A stretch of DNA of 64,000 nt from Candidatus Sedimenticola sp. (ex Thyasira tokunagai) (GTDB lineage Bacteria; Pseudomonadota; Gammaproteobacteria; Chromatiales; Chromatiaceae), in contig CP134874.1 of NCBI GenBank assembly GCA_037318855.1, positions 2,480,598-2,544,597 of the forward strand. Direction: 5' to 3'. The notes beneath the pieces were generated by a model. It had not been told where the DNA came from, searched no databases, and worked only from the letters and a program-made list of their open reading frames with translations. A program made the position numbers and the translations under genes. Of the stretch, positions 33,211 through 43,937 are shown piece by piece; within the stretch, counting starts at the first letter, position 1, and every line of letters starts with the position of its first letter.

Positions 33211-33920
33211 GTGTACGCCCAGCATGGGCATGAACTAATGAGGTGAAAATCCTCTGTAGGAAGGTCACCATCCATAGCGATTAATAATCCTATTAGATGA
33301 TAACTACTAGCGAATGGCAAGGGCCTCCCCGTGAGGGGGGGGTCTGAAGGAAGCCGGACGCAAAACTGCGAGCTGATGAACAAGAACATCATATGAGGCG
33401 TAGGCTGGAGGCGAGATGGCACAAGACATCGAAGCCACGTGATCTAACGGCCACCGTAAATGATGCAGCAGTGCAGGGAAAGTTCATGCACTTATCTGGG
33501 GAGATCTGCTTAACAGGCGATCGGTAGATAAACCAGTAAGGCTCTGGTTTATAAGTGCCTTGGCTCCTTTGTTCCATCGACAAAGGAGAGCGAACCCGAT
33601 GGAAACCGATAGCGCCTTACTGGGTAACTGGTGGGGTGATTAAGCAGAAGTCAGCAGACGGCATAGTAGCCAAACGCCCATCGTAATGGTTGGGACAGGG
33701 TGAAGGCCTGAACCTAGAGATCAGTGAGGAGCCTGTGCAGCTCAACTTCTCCATGCCCGACCGGGTTAAGGAGTGTTGGTGCAAAAGCAGTAGCCAGCAT
33801 TGGGGTAAGCCGGAGCTAATCGGCCAGCTTGCTTTGAATAATCTTTGGGAAACGCCCTGTGCGGAGCCGCATGCAGGGTGTTGTGGGGGCTGGGGGTTAG
33901 AGACCCCTGGCTACCCGATT
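33211..33920 (+). mobile_element. Group II intron without maturase ORF (710 nt)
   Basis: Begins gtgtacgcccagcatggg (GUGYG-type 5' end) and ends ctacccgatt. Domain V is recognisable at 33851-33882: a helix acgccctgtgcg/cgca-tg-cagggtgt with a two-base bulge. Domain VI follows (about 33884-33916) with a bulged A at 33913, 8 nt from the 3' end. Removing it joins LALLI to DIDDFKVIND in frame. The first part of a maturase reading frame may remain at about 33700-33830, but no reverse transcriptase is present. Splicing would need help from a maturase elsewhere. Confidence 0.88.
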
Positions 33921-35108
33921 GATATTGATGACTTCAAGGTCATTAACGATACGTTGGGGAGCGCTGTAGGTGATGAACTATTGTGCCAAGTGGCCTCCAG
34001 GCTCTCCGATTGTGTACGTGGGGAGGATACTGTTGCACGGATGGGTGGTGATGAGTATGCCATTCTTCTTGAAAACGTAAAAAACCTAGACCATGTAAAG
34101 ACGGTATCTGAAAAGATACAGACCATGTCTTCAGGGCAGTTCGATATATCTGATCACAAACAGCACCTCAGTATGTGCGTCGGCAGCAGTGTCTTTCCAG
34201 TAGACACAGAAGATCCGGATACATTGATCCGTCAGGCACATGCAGCGATGTTCCATGCCAAGGAGGGGGGGCGGGGAATGATCAGGTCATACATAGAGGA
34301 TATGAGTCTCCGGTTTTCATTACGTCTCCAGTTGGAAAATCGTTTGCGGAAGGCGGTAGAGAACGAAGAGTTTGTTCTACACTACCAGCCTCAGGTAAAT
34401 CTCCATGATAACCGGATTATCGGAGTAGAAGCGTTACTGCGGTGGCAATCTCCCGAACGTGGGCTGGTATACCCTGTAGAGTTTGTATCCACTTTGGAAG
34501 AGATGGGCTTGATTGTATCTGTGGGAAGATGGGTGCTTCACACTGCTTGCAGTCAAAATAAGCGATGGCAGGATGCCGGGCTGGGTCACATAACGATGGC
34601 AGTTAATGTTTCACCCATCCAGTTTAGTTCACACCAAATGACAGATACCATCATAGAAGTCCTGGCCAAAACAGGCCTGCCGCCATGCTCTCTTGAACTG
34701 GAGATTACAGAGAATGCTTTGATGAATCACCCTGCACATTGTGCTTTCGTGCTGAGAGAGTTGAAGGTCCTTGGAGTGAATACCTCTATTGATGATTTCG
34801 GAACGGGCTACTCATCATTCAGCTATCTAAAAAGGTTCCCAATCTCCAAGCTGAAGATAGACAGATCCTTCATTACCGACCTCCCTCATGATGAAAATGA
34901 TGCATCGATAACCAAGGCGATTCTGGGGCTTGGAAACAGCCTCCAGCTTGATGTGCTTGCTGAGGGGGTTGAAACAAAAGCACAGCTGAAATTTTTGAAG
35001 AAACATGGTTGTGAGGAGGTTCAGGGATACTATTTTAGTCGACCAATCCCGGCAGATGAGTTGACAATACTCCTGGAAGAACAATCAAGTGAGAGAGCCG
35101 TTATTTGA
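33921..35108 (+). CDS. GGDEF-EAL protein, 3' exon
   Basis: C-terminal 395 residues. It starts with DIDDFKVINDTLGSAVGDELL and RMGGDEYAIL, where the GGDEF motif is GGDEY and may be less active or inactive. A complete EAL domain follows with EALLRW, EITENAL, DDFGTGYSS and EGVET, so phosphodiesterase activity on c-di-GMP is likely. Spliced to the 5' exon the protein is 923 residues. In frame the ORF extends upstream to 33690 within the intron, but that part is intron sequence. Without splicing only this half could be translated, and it lacks its own start. Confidence 0.85.
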   Translation, partial: DIDDFKVINDTLGSAVGDELLCQVASRLSDCVRGEDTVARMGGDEYAILLENVKNLDHVKTVSEKIQTMSSGQFDISDHKQHLSMCVGSSVFPVDTEDPDTLIRQAHAAMFHAKEGGRGMIRSYIEDMSLRFSLRLQLENRLRKAVENEEFVLHYQPQVNLHDNRIIGVEALLRWQSPERGLVYPVEFVSTLEEMGLIVSVGRWVLHTACSQNKRWQDAGLGHITMAVNVSPIQFSSHQMTDTIIEVLAKTGLPPCSLELEITENALMNHPAHCAFVLRELKVLGVNTSIDDFGTGYSSFSYLKRFPISKLKIDRSFITDLPHDENDASITKAILGLGNSLQLDVLAEGVETKAQLKFLKKHGCEEVQGYYFSRPIPADELTILLEEQSSERAVI

Positions 35109-35492
35109 TTTATTCCCTGAATTTTTAAAACTGCTGATATTAAAGACCAGGGCAGCCATCGATTCTAGCTGTTTATGATAATCAGCCCTAACCCGAATGA
35201 TACTTACTTGGGAACGCAGAGGACACAAAGAACCACAGAGTACGCAGAGAAAAGCTTCTGTTCGCATGAAACTTTCTGACAATGGGTTTTATATGAATTC
35301 GCTGATACGTCTGCTATATCAGTCATTGCGAATCATCATCTCAGACAGAATGTCTCGGTGACTTTCATAGTCACTCTGTGTTCTTCGTGCTCCCAATTTT
35401 TGGCTTAAGTAAGTAGCATTCGGTCCTAACCCGCATTTCTCACCGGGGTGATGAGAAATGCGGGCTGAGCTCAGTAGCCTTCAATGACTTAT
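35109..35492. other. Intergenic region with inverted repeats
   Basis: 384 bp without a gene. A 20-bp imperfect inverted repeat (ggacacaaagaaccacagag near 35218 and its partner cactctgtgttcttcgtgct near 35370-35390) resembles the widely dispersed 'acagaggacacagag' repeat. A perfect 13-bp stem cccgcatttctca/tgagaaatgcggg at 35430-35464 lies 28 bp beyond the trxB stop and may end its transcript, though no T-run is present. Confidence 0.5.
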
Positions 35493-36461
<969 letters not shown>

Positions 36462-36694
36462 TCACTCCACATCATAGAACGGTTGGTTAGTGCCATTCGA
36501 CGGTATCTCTTGTCGCTCTCCCCACTGCTTAATCACCACGCTCTATGGGCGGGTGCCAGCGCCTAATAGGCCACAGAGGAGGTCTGTGGGAGAGCTGCTT
36601 TTATGCGTCGATAGTAGCCACGGTTTCAAATAGCCCAGATACTACGTAATGTGACGCGGGGGGTAAAGCAGTCCATTCGGATCATTTCTCTGTC

Positions 36695-36859
36695 TAGGAG
36701 CCTGTCCGGGGATAGGAGCCGTAGCGAGGGGAAGCCATTTTGAGTTCATTTTTTTGATCAGTTGAGGCGAATAGTCGCTCTTATTCAACGAAAATGAGCA
36801 GAATAATGGGCCAAAAGGGCTTTCCCACAGTAGGTTCTCTATTCTCGGATAGGCTCCCA
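36695..36859. repeat. MITE-like element, family C (about 165 bp)
   Basis: Terminal inverted repeats: taggagcctgtccggggata (36695-36714) and tattctcggataggctccc (36840-36858), matching at 17 of 19 positions once reversed. There is an internal AT-rich core and no ORF. The family differs from the ggagactctgat family B elements although both end ggag...ctcc. Confidence 0.65.
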
Positions 36860-36892
36860 GGGTGTGGCATGATACCTTTAAGTTTTATGAAA

Positions 36893-36923
36893 TTAGACTA
36901 AGTTAGTAAGCTAACTATATAAT
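36893..36923 (+). promoter_or_regulatory. Probable ftsK promoter with small dyad
   Basis: tataat at 36918-36923 is a consensus -10 about 30 bp before the ftsK start. The dyad agttag-taag-ctaact (36901-36916) fills the -35/-10 spacer. The -35 (ttagac at 36893) is poor, which suggests an activator or repressor at the dyad. Confidence 0.4.
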
Positions 36924-36950
36924 TTAAAATCTTTTTTAATGGAGACAAGA

Positions 36951-39260
36951 GTGGCTCAAGCCAGTCGTACAGATCAGATATCGGAACAGCCACACTCCCT
37001 GGCCAAACGACGATTGCGTGAAGGTGCATTGCTGTTACTTATCGCCGTTGTGGCCTATCTGATGCTTTCTCTGGTCACCTACTCGGAGGGCGATCCAGGA
37101 TGGTCCTATTCCGGACCAAGAACCCATGCAATAAACGCGGGTGGGCCGGTGGGTGCGTGGTTTTCCGATGTCTTTCTCAATCTGTTCGGACTTCTTGGTT
37201 ATCTTTTTCCTATAATGGTCGGCTGGGTGGGCTGGGTGGTTCTAAAAGAGCCCAATCGGGACCAAACTGCCAATGCCCACCTTTTGGCGCTGCGCTGGAT
37301 TGGTTTTTTCTTGACCCTGGCTGCCGGTAGTACTCTGGCTGCTATTCACCTCTCCCATATCGCCTTACCCTTGCCTGATGGTACGGGGGCGGGAGGTATA
37401 TTGGGAGGGTTCCTTCAGCACAACCTGCTTCCGATACTCAACTCCGCCGGTACCACTCTTCTTACTCTTGCGCTGGTGCTCTCGGGCTTTACCCTTTTTA
37501 CCGGTATCTCCTGGCTGGCGGTGATGGATCGTATAGGTGGAGCGGTGATTGCGCTCTTTCGCTCTGTCGGCCATGCCCGTGCAAGAATTGTCGAGTCACG
37601 CCGGACACGGGAGCTAAAAAAGCAGCGAAGCGAAACACTCAAGGCGGATAAGAAGAAGAGGGCAAAGCGCACACCACCAAAAATCGAACCGGTGATGCAC
37701 GAAGTGAAGGTCAGTGACCGGGTTGAGAAAGAGCGCCAAGTGCCTCTGTTCGTCCCTGATGCCGATGAGGGTGGGATGCCACCGCTGGCGCTGCTGGATG
37801 ATGCCAAGCACAGTGGCATGGGCTACTCCAATGAGGCTCTGGAGGCGATCTCACGTAAGGTCGAAATCAAGCTCAAGGATTTTGGTGTCGAAGCCGAAGT
37901 CGTGGCGGTATTACCCGGCCCGGTGATTACCTTGTTTGAGCTGCGACTTTCGCCAGGAACCAAGGCGAGCAAGGTGACCAATTTAGCCAGGGATCTGGCC
38001 AGAGCACTCTCCACCATCAGTGTCCGGGTGGTGGAGGTGATTCCGGGTAAATCGGTAATTGGTATCGAGATACCCAACGAGCACCGGGAGATGGTCTTTC
38101 TCAGTGAGGTGCTACGCTCGGAAGCCTACGATGTGGCCAAGTCGCCCCTCACCCTGGCTTTGGGCAAGGATATCTCCGGTAATCCTTCAGTGGCGGATCT
38201 CGGCAAGATGCCACACGCCCTGGTCGCGGGTACAACCGGCTCCGGTAAATCGGTTGCCATCAACGCTATGATCCTCAGTCTGCTCTATAAGTCTACCCCA
38301 CAGGAGGTGCGGCTGATTATGGTAGACCCGAAGATGCTGGAGCTTTCGGTCTACGAGGGGATTCCACACCTGCTGACGCCGGTAGTCACCGACATGAAGG
38401 AGGCGGCGAACGCGCTGCGCTGGTGTGTCGGTGAGATGGAACGACGTTACCGTCTGATGGCGGCTCTTGGGGTGCGCAATATCGCCGGCTTCAATAAAAA
38501 AGTTACCGAAGCTGCGAAGCGTGGAGAGCCGATAGCCGATCCACTGTTTCAGCTTGATCCGCTGGCTGAGGATCAAGAGATCCCAGAGCTTACCTCACTG
38601 CCCTATATCGTCGTAGTGATCGATGAGTTGGCGGATATGATGATGGTGGTGGGCAAGAAGGTGGAGGAGTTGATCGCTCGTCTGGCACAGAAAGCACGTG
38701 CATCGGGTATTCATCTGCTGCTGGCTACTCAGCGTCCCTCTGTCGATGTGATCACCGGCCTGATCAAGGCTAATATCCCGACTCGTATCGCCTTCCAGGT
38801 CTCATCACGTATCGATTCACGTACTATTCTCGATCAGATGGGTGCGGAACATCTGTTGGGCAATGGCGATATGCTCTATTTGCCTCCCGGGGGGAATATT
38901 CCTCAGCGGATACACGGCGCCTTTGTTGACGATAACGAGGTACACCGGGTGGTGAGTTACCTAAAGCAGACAGGTGAACCTGATTATATCGAAGCTGTGG
39001 TACAGGAACCTTTGGAGGCAATTCCCGGTCTATCCGGAGAGAGCGCGGATGTTGAAGATGCCGATCCACTCTATGATGAGGCCGTGCAAATTGTTACCGA
39101 GTCCCGTCGTGCTTCCATCTCCGGTGTGCAGCGCCGCCTTAAAATCGGCTACAACCGTGCGGCCCGACTGATCGAGGAGATGGAACGTACCGGGATTGTC
39201 ACACCGGCCCAGAGCAATGGTAATCGTGAGGTGCTGGCTCCACCTCCACCTGAGGTTTGA
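36951..39260 (+). CDS. ftsK: DNA translocase FtsK
   Basis: Septal DNA pump that resolves chromosome dimers with XerCD. About four N-terminal membrane helices (to residue 190), a short linker, the motor with Walker [13 protein letters not shown] near residue 428 and Walker [12 protein letters not shown], and the C-terminal gamma winged helix ([19 protein letters not shown]). The length of 769 indicates the short-linker type. GTG 36951 has ggag 6 bases upstream; ATG 36939 is also in frame. Followed by lolA after 2 bp. Confidence 0.95.
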   Translation: MAQASRTDQISEQPHSLAKRRLREGALLLLIAVVAYLMLSLVTYSEGDPGWSYSGPRTHAINAGGPVGAWFSDVFLNLFGLLGYLFPIMVGWVGWVVLKEPNRDQTANAHLLALRWIGFFLTLAAGSTLAAIHLSHIALPLPDGTGAGGILGGFLQHNLLPILNSAGTTLLTLALVLSGFTLFTGISWLAVMDRIGGAVIALFRSVGHARARIVESRRTRELKKQRSETLKADKKKRAKRTPPKIEPVMHEVKVSDRVEKERQVPLFVPDADEGGMPPLALLDDAKHSGMGYSNEALEAISRKVEIKLKDFGVEAEVVAVLPGPVITLFELRLSPGTKASKVTNLARDLARALSTISVRVVEVIPGKSVIGIEIPNEHREMVFLSEVLRSEAYDVAKSPLTLALGKDISGNPSVADLGKMPHALVAGTTGSGKSVAINAMILSLLYKSTPQEVRLIMVDPKMLELSVYEGIPHLLTPVVTDMKEAANALRWCVGEMERRYRLMAALGVRNIAGFNKKVTEAAKRGEPIADPLFQLDPLAEDQEIPELTSLPYIVVVIDELADMMMVVGKKVEELIARLAQKARASGIHLLLATQRPSVDVITGLIKANIPTRIAFQVSSRIDSRTILDQMGAEHLLGNGDMLYLPPGGNIPQRIHGAFVDDNEVHRVVSYLKQTGEPDYIEAVVQEPLEAIPGLSGESADVEDADPLYDEAVQIVTESRRASISGVQRRLKIGYNRAARLIEEMERTGIVTPAQSNGNREVLAPPPPEV

Positions 39261-39262
39261 AT

Positions 39263-39892
39263 ATGTGTAGTCATTTTTTCTACAATTTGTCGGCTGCGGC
39301 CGCAGCACTGCTCTTCTCGATCTCCGCTATAGCGGCGAACGGTGTCGAGCAGATGAACTACTTCCTTACCCGGGTGACCAGCCTGCAGGCGGGCTTTGAG
39401 CAGACGGTGCTAAGTGCCGACCAGCAGCAGGCGATTCGATCACAAGGCAACTTCTATCTACAGCAACCGGGGAAGTTCCGTTGGGACTATACCGAACCGG
39501 AGCCTCAGCAGATCATTGCCGACGGCAGGCAGGTATGGCTGGTCGATCCTGAACTGGAACAGGTGAGCGTACAGTCACAACGCACTGCATTGAAAGGGAC
39601 ACCAGCTATGCTGCTGGTCAGTGGTGAGCCGGTGGATAACCATTTTGAGGTGATCGATATAGGCAACAGCCAGGGATTTGCCTGGGTCGAGTTGATACCA
39701 AAGGAAGAGGAGAGCCAGTTTACCCGGATTCTTCTGGCATTCTCCAATAATGAGATGCAGCGCATGGAGATGGCCGACAAGTTTGGTCAGGTTACCCGTT
39801 TTCAATTCTTTGATATCGAACACAACCCCCAGTTCAAGAGCCGCTTTTTTCTCTACCAGCCACCACTCTTTTTTGACCGCTATAACCAATAG
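39263..39892 (+). CDS. lolA: Outer-membrane lipoprotein carrier LolA
   Basis: Periplasmic chaperone that ferries lipoproteins from LolCDE to LolB. A signal peptide (MCSHFFYNLSAAAAALLFS) is followed by LTRVTSLQAGFEQTVL and the core FYLQQPGKFRWDYTEPEPQQ that defines LolA. TTG 39257 is in frame but too close to gagg; ATG 39263 has a 7-base spacing. The stop codon abuts a 158-bp MITE-like element inserted between lolA and rarA. Confidence 0.93.
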   Translation: MCSHFFYNLSAAAAALLFSISAIAANGVEQMNYFLTRVTSLQAGFEQTVLSADQQQAIRSQGNFYLQQPGKFRWDYTEPEPQQIIADGRQVWLVDPELEQVSVQSQRTALKGTPAMLLVSGEPVDNHFEVIDIGNSQGFAWVELIPKEEESQFTRILLAFSNNEMQRMEMADKFGQVTRFQFFDIEHNPQFKSRFFLYQPPLFFDRYNQ

Positions 39893-40050
39893 GGAGACTC
39901 TGACCAAGTCATGATTGCTTTACGCTGGCTAAAACCGCCCCAATTCGCTTCGAAGATCGCAGCAATAGAGTGGCTATTACCGCTCACTTCGAAACAAATT
40001 GGAACAATTTTATCTCAGCCTAAATCTAACCAGACTTAATCAGAGGCTCC
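39893..40050. repeat. MITE-like element, family B, copy 2 (158 bp)
   Basis: Same length and ends as 290-447, with over 85 per cent identity by eye (for example cttcgaaacaaa.tggaacaa and ttatctcagcctaaatctaa are shared). It begins directly after the lolA stop codon and ends 6 bp before the rarA start; its terminal gagg (40043-40046) is the only ribosome-site-like sequence before rarA. Confidence 0.85.
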
Positions 40051-40056
40051 CTAGCT

Positions 40057-41376
40057 GTGACGGACCAGGATCTTTTCCACGACAACGGCAGTGAGCTAAC
40101 GCGCCCACTTGCGGATCGTATGCGTCCGCGAAATCTTGATGAATTTATGGGCCAGTCCCATATTGTCGGCGAGGGTAAGCCGTTGCGGATGGCGATAGAG
40201 TCGGATCGTCTCCACTCGATGATCTTCTGGGGTCCTCCAGGTACAGGAAAAACCACTCTCGCCAGCCTCATTGCAAGGCACTCGGGCGCTCAGTTCATCA
40301 CCCTCTCAGCGGTACTCTCAGGGGTAAAGGATATACGCGCTGCGGTAGATCAGGCGCGTCAGGTGAAGCAGGCGGACGGCAGGCCTACCGTTCTCTTCAT
40401 CGATGAGGTGCACCGTTTCAACAAATCTCAACAGGATGCGTTTCTTCCCCACGTTGAGGACGGCACTGTGGTGTTTATTGGCGCCACTACCGAGAATCCC
40501 TCGTTCGAGCTGAATAATGCACTGCTCTCCCGTGCCAGGACCTATGTACTGAAGAGCCTGGGAAGTGAGGATGTTGAGAAGATCATCGATCAGGCGTTGA
40601 CAAACAGTGAACGCGGGTTGGCCGGCCGTGAGTTGTCTGCAACATCACGACAGCTGATTGCTACGGCCGCCGACGGCGATGCCCGACGAGGACTCAACCT
40701 GCTGGAGATCGCCGCCGACCTCTCGGAGGAGAAAGAGATCTCCAGCCAGGCGGTGGAGGAGGTGGCTTCAGGAAACCTGCGTCGCTTCGATAAAAGCGGA
40801 GAAGCCTTCTACGACCAGATTTCTGCGCTGCATAAATCCGTCAGGGGTTCGTCGCCGGATGCCGCTCTTTACTGGTTTTGCCGTATGGTTGATGGTGGGT
40901 GTGATCCCCTCTATATCGCCCGACGGGTGGTGCGTATGGCCTCGGAGGATATCGGTAATGCCGATCCCAGGGGATTGACCCTGGCACTCAGCGCCTGGGA
41001 AACCCAGGAGCGGCTGGGCAGTCCGGAAGGAGAATTGGCCATTGCCCAAGCGGTGCTCTATCTCGCATCCGCTCCCAAAAGTAACGCTGTCTACATGGCC
41101 TATAAGGCAGCCATGAAGGATGTTCAAGAGTCCGGCAGTCACGAAGTTCCCATTCACCTCAGAAATGCACCGACTAAGCTGATGAAAGAGCTCGGCTACG
41201 GCCATGCGTACCGGTACGCCCACGATGAACCAGAGGCGTATGCCGCAGGTGAAAACTATTTTCCTGAGGATATGGGCGAGCGTTGTTACTACCGTCCTGT
41301 TGACCGTGGCCTGGAGATCAAAATTGGTGAGAAGTTGTCGCGCTTGGCAGCACTCGATAGAAAGGCCACAGATTGA
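40057..41376 (+). CDS. rarA: Replication-associated recombination protein A
   Basis: AAA+ clamp-loader-like ATPase (RarA/MgsA) that acts at stalled forks. The 439-residue protein has Walker [12 protein letters not shown] near residue 58, Walker [19 protein letters not shown], sensor [12 protein letters not shown] and the C-terminal tetramerisation region with [15 protein letters not shown] 40057 follows gagg, which lies in the MITE end. Gene order ftsK-lolA-rarA matches E. coli; serS is missing downstream. Confidence 0.95.
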   Translation: MTDQDLFHDNGSELTRPLADRMRPRNLDEFMGQSHIVGEGKPLRMAIESDRLHSMIFWGPPGTGKTTLASLIARHSGAQFITLSAVLSGVKDIRAAVDQARQVKQADGRPTVLFIDEVHRFNKSQQDAFLPHVEDGTVVFIGATTENPSFELNNALLSRARTYVLKSLGSEDVEKIIDQALTNSERGLAGRELSATSRQLIATAADGDARRGLNLLEIAADLSEEKEISSQAVEEVASGNLRRFDKSGEAFYDQISALHKSVRGSSPDAALYWFCRMVDGGCDPLYIARRVVRMASEDIGNADPRGLTLALSAWETQERLGSPEGELAIAQAVLYLASAPKSNAVYMAYKAAMKDVQESGSHEVPIHLRNAPTKLMKELGYGHAYRYAHDEPEAYAAGENYFPEDMGERCYYRPVDRGLEIKIGEKLSRLAALDRKATD

Positions 41377-41452
41377 ATGGGGCTGATTCAATTCATTCAG
41401 ACTTACTCTATAATCCTTCCTTCCGTGTAGGTAGACACGACCAGCAAATAGA

Positions 41453-41512
41453 GGAGCCTTTGAAATATGTCATGAACGGTTACCTTGCGCTCAGACTTAT
41501 TCAGAGGCTCCT
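41453..41512. repeat. MITE-like element, family B, 60-bp deletion derivative
   Basis: Begins ggagcctttgaaatatgtca and ends cagacttattcagaggctcc, the same ends as the 158-bp copies, with only about 20 bp between. It lies between rarA and rlmD and is best explained as an internal deletion derivative. Confidence 0.65.
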
Positions 41513-41590
41513 TCAAAATGATTAAGGTGTTTATAAAAGTGAACAATCCTCTCTATTCCAACCCATTCAAGCTCCCAAAGAGAGACTGAT

Positions 41591-42922
41591 ATGGGACGTA
41601 GAAGAAGAAAAAAGCTGCCTCAGGATCCGGTTCAGACCGGCATCGATTCCCTAAGTCACGATGGTCGCGGTGTCGCCCATATTGATGGCAAGGCGGTCTT
41701 TATCCACGGTGCGCTACCGGGCGAAGAGGTACTGTTTACCTACACCAAGAAACAGCGACGATTCGATGAAGGGGTGGTGAATCAAGTCCTATCCCCCTCT
41801 GATGATCGGGTTGAACCCCGTTGTGAACACTTTGGTGTCTGCGGAGGCTGCAGCCTGCAGCATATGGCGCCGGAAGCCCAGATAAGGGTGAAGCAGAGCA
41901 CACTGACCGACGCTTTCCAGCGAATCGGGAAAGTGGAGCCGGAGAGCCTGCTGCCGCCACTGGTTGCCGAAAACCCTTGGGGGTACCGTAGAAAAGCCCG
42001 TATCGGGGCCAAGTTTGTCATTAAGAAAGATCGGGTGCTGGTCGGTTTCCGCGAGCGGGGCTCAGGGTTTGTCGCCGATATGAAACGGTGTCATGTGCTG
42101 CACCCTCAAGTGGGAGAGCTGATTACCCCTTTGGCGGATCTAATCGCTTCACTTACGATCAAGGAGAAGGTGCCGCAGATTGAGGTGGCATTGGGAGATG
42201 ACTGCTGTGTATTGATATTCCGGGTGATGGAGCCACCGGCCCACCAGGATCTGGAAAAGCTGCTGGCCTTTGGCCGTGAACATGGGCTGCATGCCTATCT
42301 CCAGGAGGGGGGGGAAGACTCCATTCGTCCAATTACAGGCGAGAAAGCTGAACTTACTTACAGCCTGCCCGCCTACGACGCAACCCTTCACTTTCTGCCC
42401 AATGACTTTACCCAGGTCAACAGTGAACTTAACCGATTGATGCTAGACCGTGCACTGGGGATGCTTGAGTTGAACAGCAATGACCGTGTCCTTGATCTCT
42501 TTTGTGGCCTAGGTAACTTCACAATCCCCATCGCCCGAACGGCTAAGGAGGTAGTGGGAGTTGAGGGTGATTCCGGTCTGGTGGCAAGAGCGCGTGAAAA
42601 TGCCGAGCGTAATGGCATCACCAATAGCCGCTATTTTACCGCCAACCTGTACGAATCCCTGGAAAAGGAGCCCTGGCTTCTTGAGTCGTATAATAAGGCA
42701 CTACTTGATCCGCCAAGATCGGGGGCCCTTGAGGTGCTTGAGCATCTTCCAAAGCTTGGCGTTGAACGGATTGTCTATGTCTCCTGTTACCCTGGTACCC
42801 TGGCGCGTGATGCAGGTGAGTTGGTAAACCAGTACGGATACCGGTTAGTTTCGGCCGGCGTAATGGATATGTTCCCTCATACCGCACATGTGGAATCGAT
42901 CGCACTATTTGAGAAGAGATGA
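41591..42922 (+). CDS. rlmD: 23S rRNA (uracil(1939)-C5)-methyltransferase RlmD
   Basis: SAM-dependent enzyme that methylates U1939 of 23S rRNA. N-terminal TRAM domain (GIDSLSHDGRGVAHIDGKAV), a [4Fe-4S] cysteine set (CEHFGVCGGCSLQHM and a later Cys), the SAM motif VLDLFCGLGNFTIP, and the catalytic nucleophile in VSCYPGTLARD with LLDPPRSGA. The 443 residues match the RlmD size. It is followed by the CYTH gene after 4 bp. Confidence 0.94.
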   Translation: MGRRRRKKLPQDPVQTGIDSLSHDGRGVAHIDGKAVFIHGALPGEEVLFTYTKKQRRFDEGVVNQVLSPSDDRVEPRCEHFGVCGGCSLQHMAPEAQIRVKQSTLTDAFQRIGKVEPESLLPPLVAENPWGYRRKARIGAKFVIKKDRVLVGFRERGSGFVADMKRCHVLHPQVGELITPLADLIASLTIKEKVPQIEVALGDDCCVLIFRVMEPPAHQDLEKLLAFGREHGLHAYLQEGGEDSIRPITGEKAELTYSLPAYDATLHFLPNDFTQVNSELNRLMLDRALGMLELNSNDRVLDLFCGLGNFTIPIARTAKEVVGVEGDSGLVARARENAERNGITNSRYFTANLYESLEKEPWLLESYNKALLDPPRSGALEVLEHLPKLGVERIVYVSCYPGTLARDAGELVNQYGYRLVSAGVMDMFPHTAHVESIALFEKR

Positions 42923-42926
42923 GTTA

Positions 42927-43394
42927 ATGGCTACAGAGATTGAACGTAAGTTTTTAGTGACAAATGATGACTGGAAGGCATCGGTGGTATCTGATTCGGT
43001 ACTTAAACAGGGCTATCTGGCTAATCAGCCTAATGCTTCGGTCCGTGTGCGTATCAGTAACGGCAAGGCGCATCTCAATATAAAAAGTGTCACCATCGGT
43101 ATAAAGCGTGCCGAGTTTGAGTATGAGGTTCCCCTTGATGATGCGGAGGAGATGTTGGCCCAGGTGGCGGAGCAGCCATTTATTGACAAGGTACGCTACA
43201 AGGTGAAATGTGGTGAGCATATCTGGGAACTCGACGTCTTTGAGGGTGAGAACCGCGGTCTGGTCGTTGCCGAGATAGAGCTCGACAGTGAAGATGAACT
43301 GTTTGAACTACCATCATGGGCGGGTGAGGAGGTATCGGGTGATGCCAGATACTACAATGCTTGTCTGGTGAAAAACCCCTACAGTAACTGGTAA
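42927..43394 (+). CDS. CYTH-domain protein (class IV adenylate cyclase/thiamine triphosphatase-like)
   Basis: 155 residues of the CYTH (triphosphate tunnel) superfamily. The EIERKF motif (ExExK) is present at residues 4-9, with basic and acidic strands RVRISNGKAHLNIK and GLVVAEIELDSEDE that line the tunnel. Members hydrolyse inorganic triphosphate or cyclise ATP; this one cannot be assigned. It starts 4 bp after rlmD and is followed 9 bp later by the L,D-transpeptidase gene. Confidence 0.88.
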   Translation: MATEIERKFLVTNDDWKASVVSDSVLKQGYLANQPNASVRVRISNGKAHLNIKSVTIGIKRAEFEYEVPLDDAEEMLAQVAEQPFIDKVRYKVKCGEHIWELDVFEGENRGLVVAEIELDSEDELFELPSWAGEEVSGDARYYNACLVKNPYSNW

Positions 43395-43403
43395 CCACCA
43401 AGC

Positions 43404-43901
43404 GTGTCAGCTATTCATATGCAGATTGACTTGAGTCGGCAGACGCTGACTCTACTGACGGGTGGTCAATCCGTTGCCTGTTACACTGTATCCACCGCAC
43501 TGAATGGTCCGGGTGAGAAATCTGGCAGTGGCTGTACTCCCAGGGGTTTTCATTCGATTCGGATGAAGTTAGGTGAGGGTGAACCCCTCAACACTGTATT
43601 TATCGGCCGTCGCCCCAGTGGTGAGATTTACTCACCAGAGTTGGCATTAAATAGCCCCCAGCGAGATTGGATACTGACCCGCATACTTTGGCTGACCGGC
43701 CGGGAGCCGGGTGTCAACAGGGGGGGGGATTGCGATACTCTGCGCCGTTTTATCTATATTCACGGAACCCCAGATAGTGAACCTATGGGTGAGGCAAGAT
43801 CCCACGGTTGTATCCGAATGCACAATTACGATCTTCTGGATCTTTTTGATCAAGTGGATGCGGGGACCTTGGTAGATATACGAGAGTCGTTTACCCCATA
43901 G
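43404..43901 (+). CDS. L,D-transpeptidase (YkuD domain)
   Basis: 165-residue YkuD-domain protein with the catalytic motif HGTP...SHGCIRMHNYD: the HIHGTPDSEPMGEARSHGCI region holds the His and the Cys nucleophile. No signal peptide is evident, so it resembles the short cytoplasm-like or non-classically exported YkuD proteins seen beside RlmD/CYTH genes. GTG 43404 or ATG 43419 may be the start. Confidence 0.85.
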   Translation: MSAIHMQIDLSRQTLTLLTGGQSVACYTVSTALNGPGEKSGSGCTPRGFHSIRMKLGEGEPLNTVFIGRRPSGEIYSPELALNSPQRDWILTRILWLTGREPGVNRGGDCDTLRRFIYIHGTPDSEPMGEARSHGCIRMHNYDLLDLFDQVDAGTLVDIRESFTP

Positions 43902-43937
43902 GCCACGGCTGCAAGAAAACCCCCGCCACTCTCAATC

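Noticed and set aside
33690..33920. N-terminal extension of the 3' GGDEF-EAL frame
   Set aside because: It is intron sequence that happens to stay open; the protein homology begins at DIDDFK just after the intron end.
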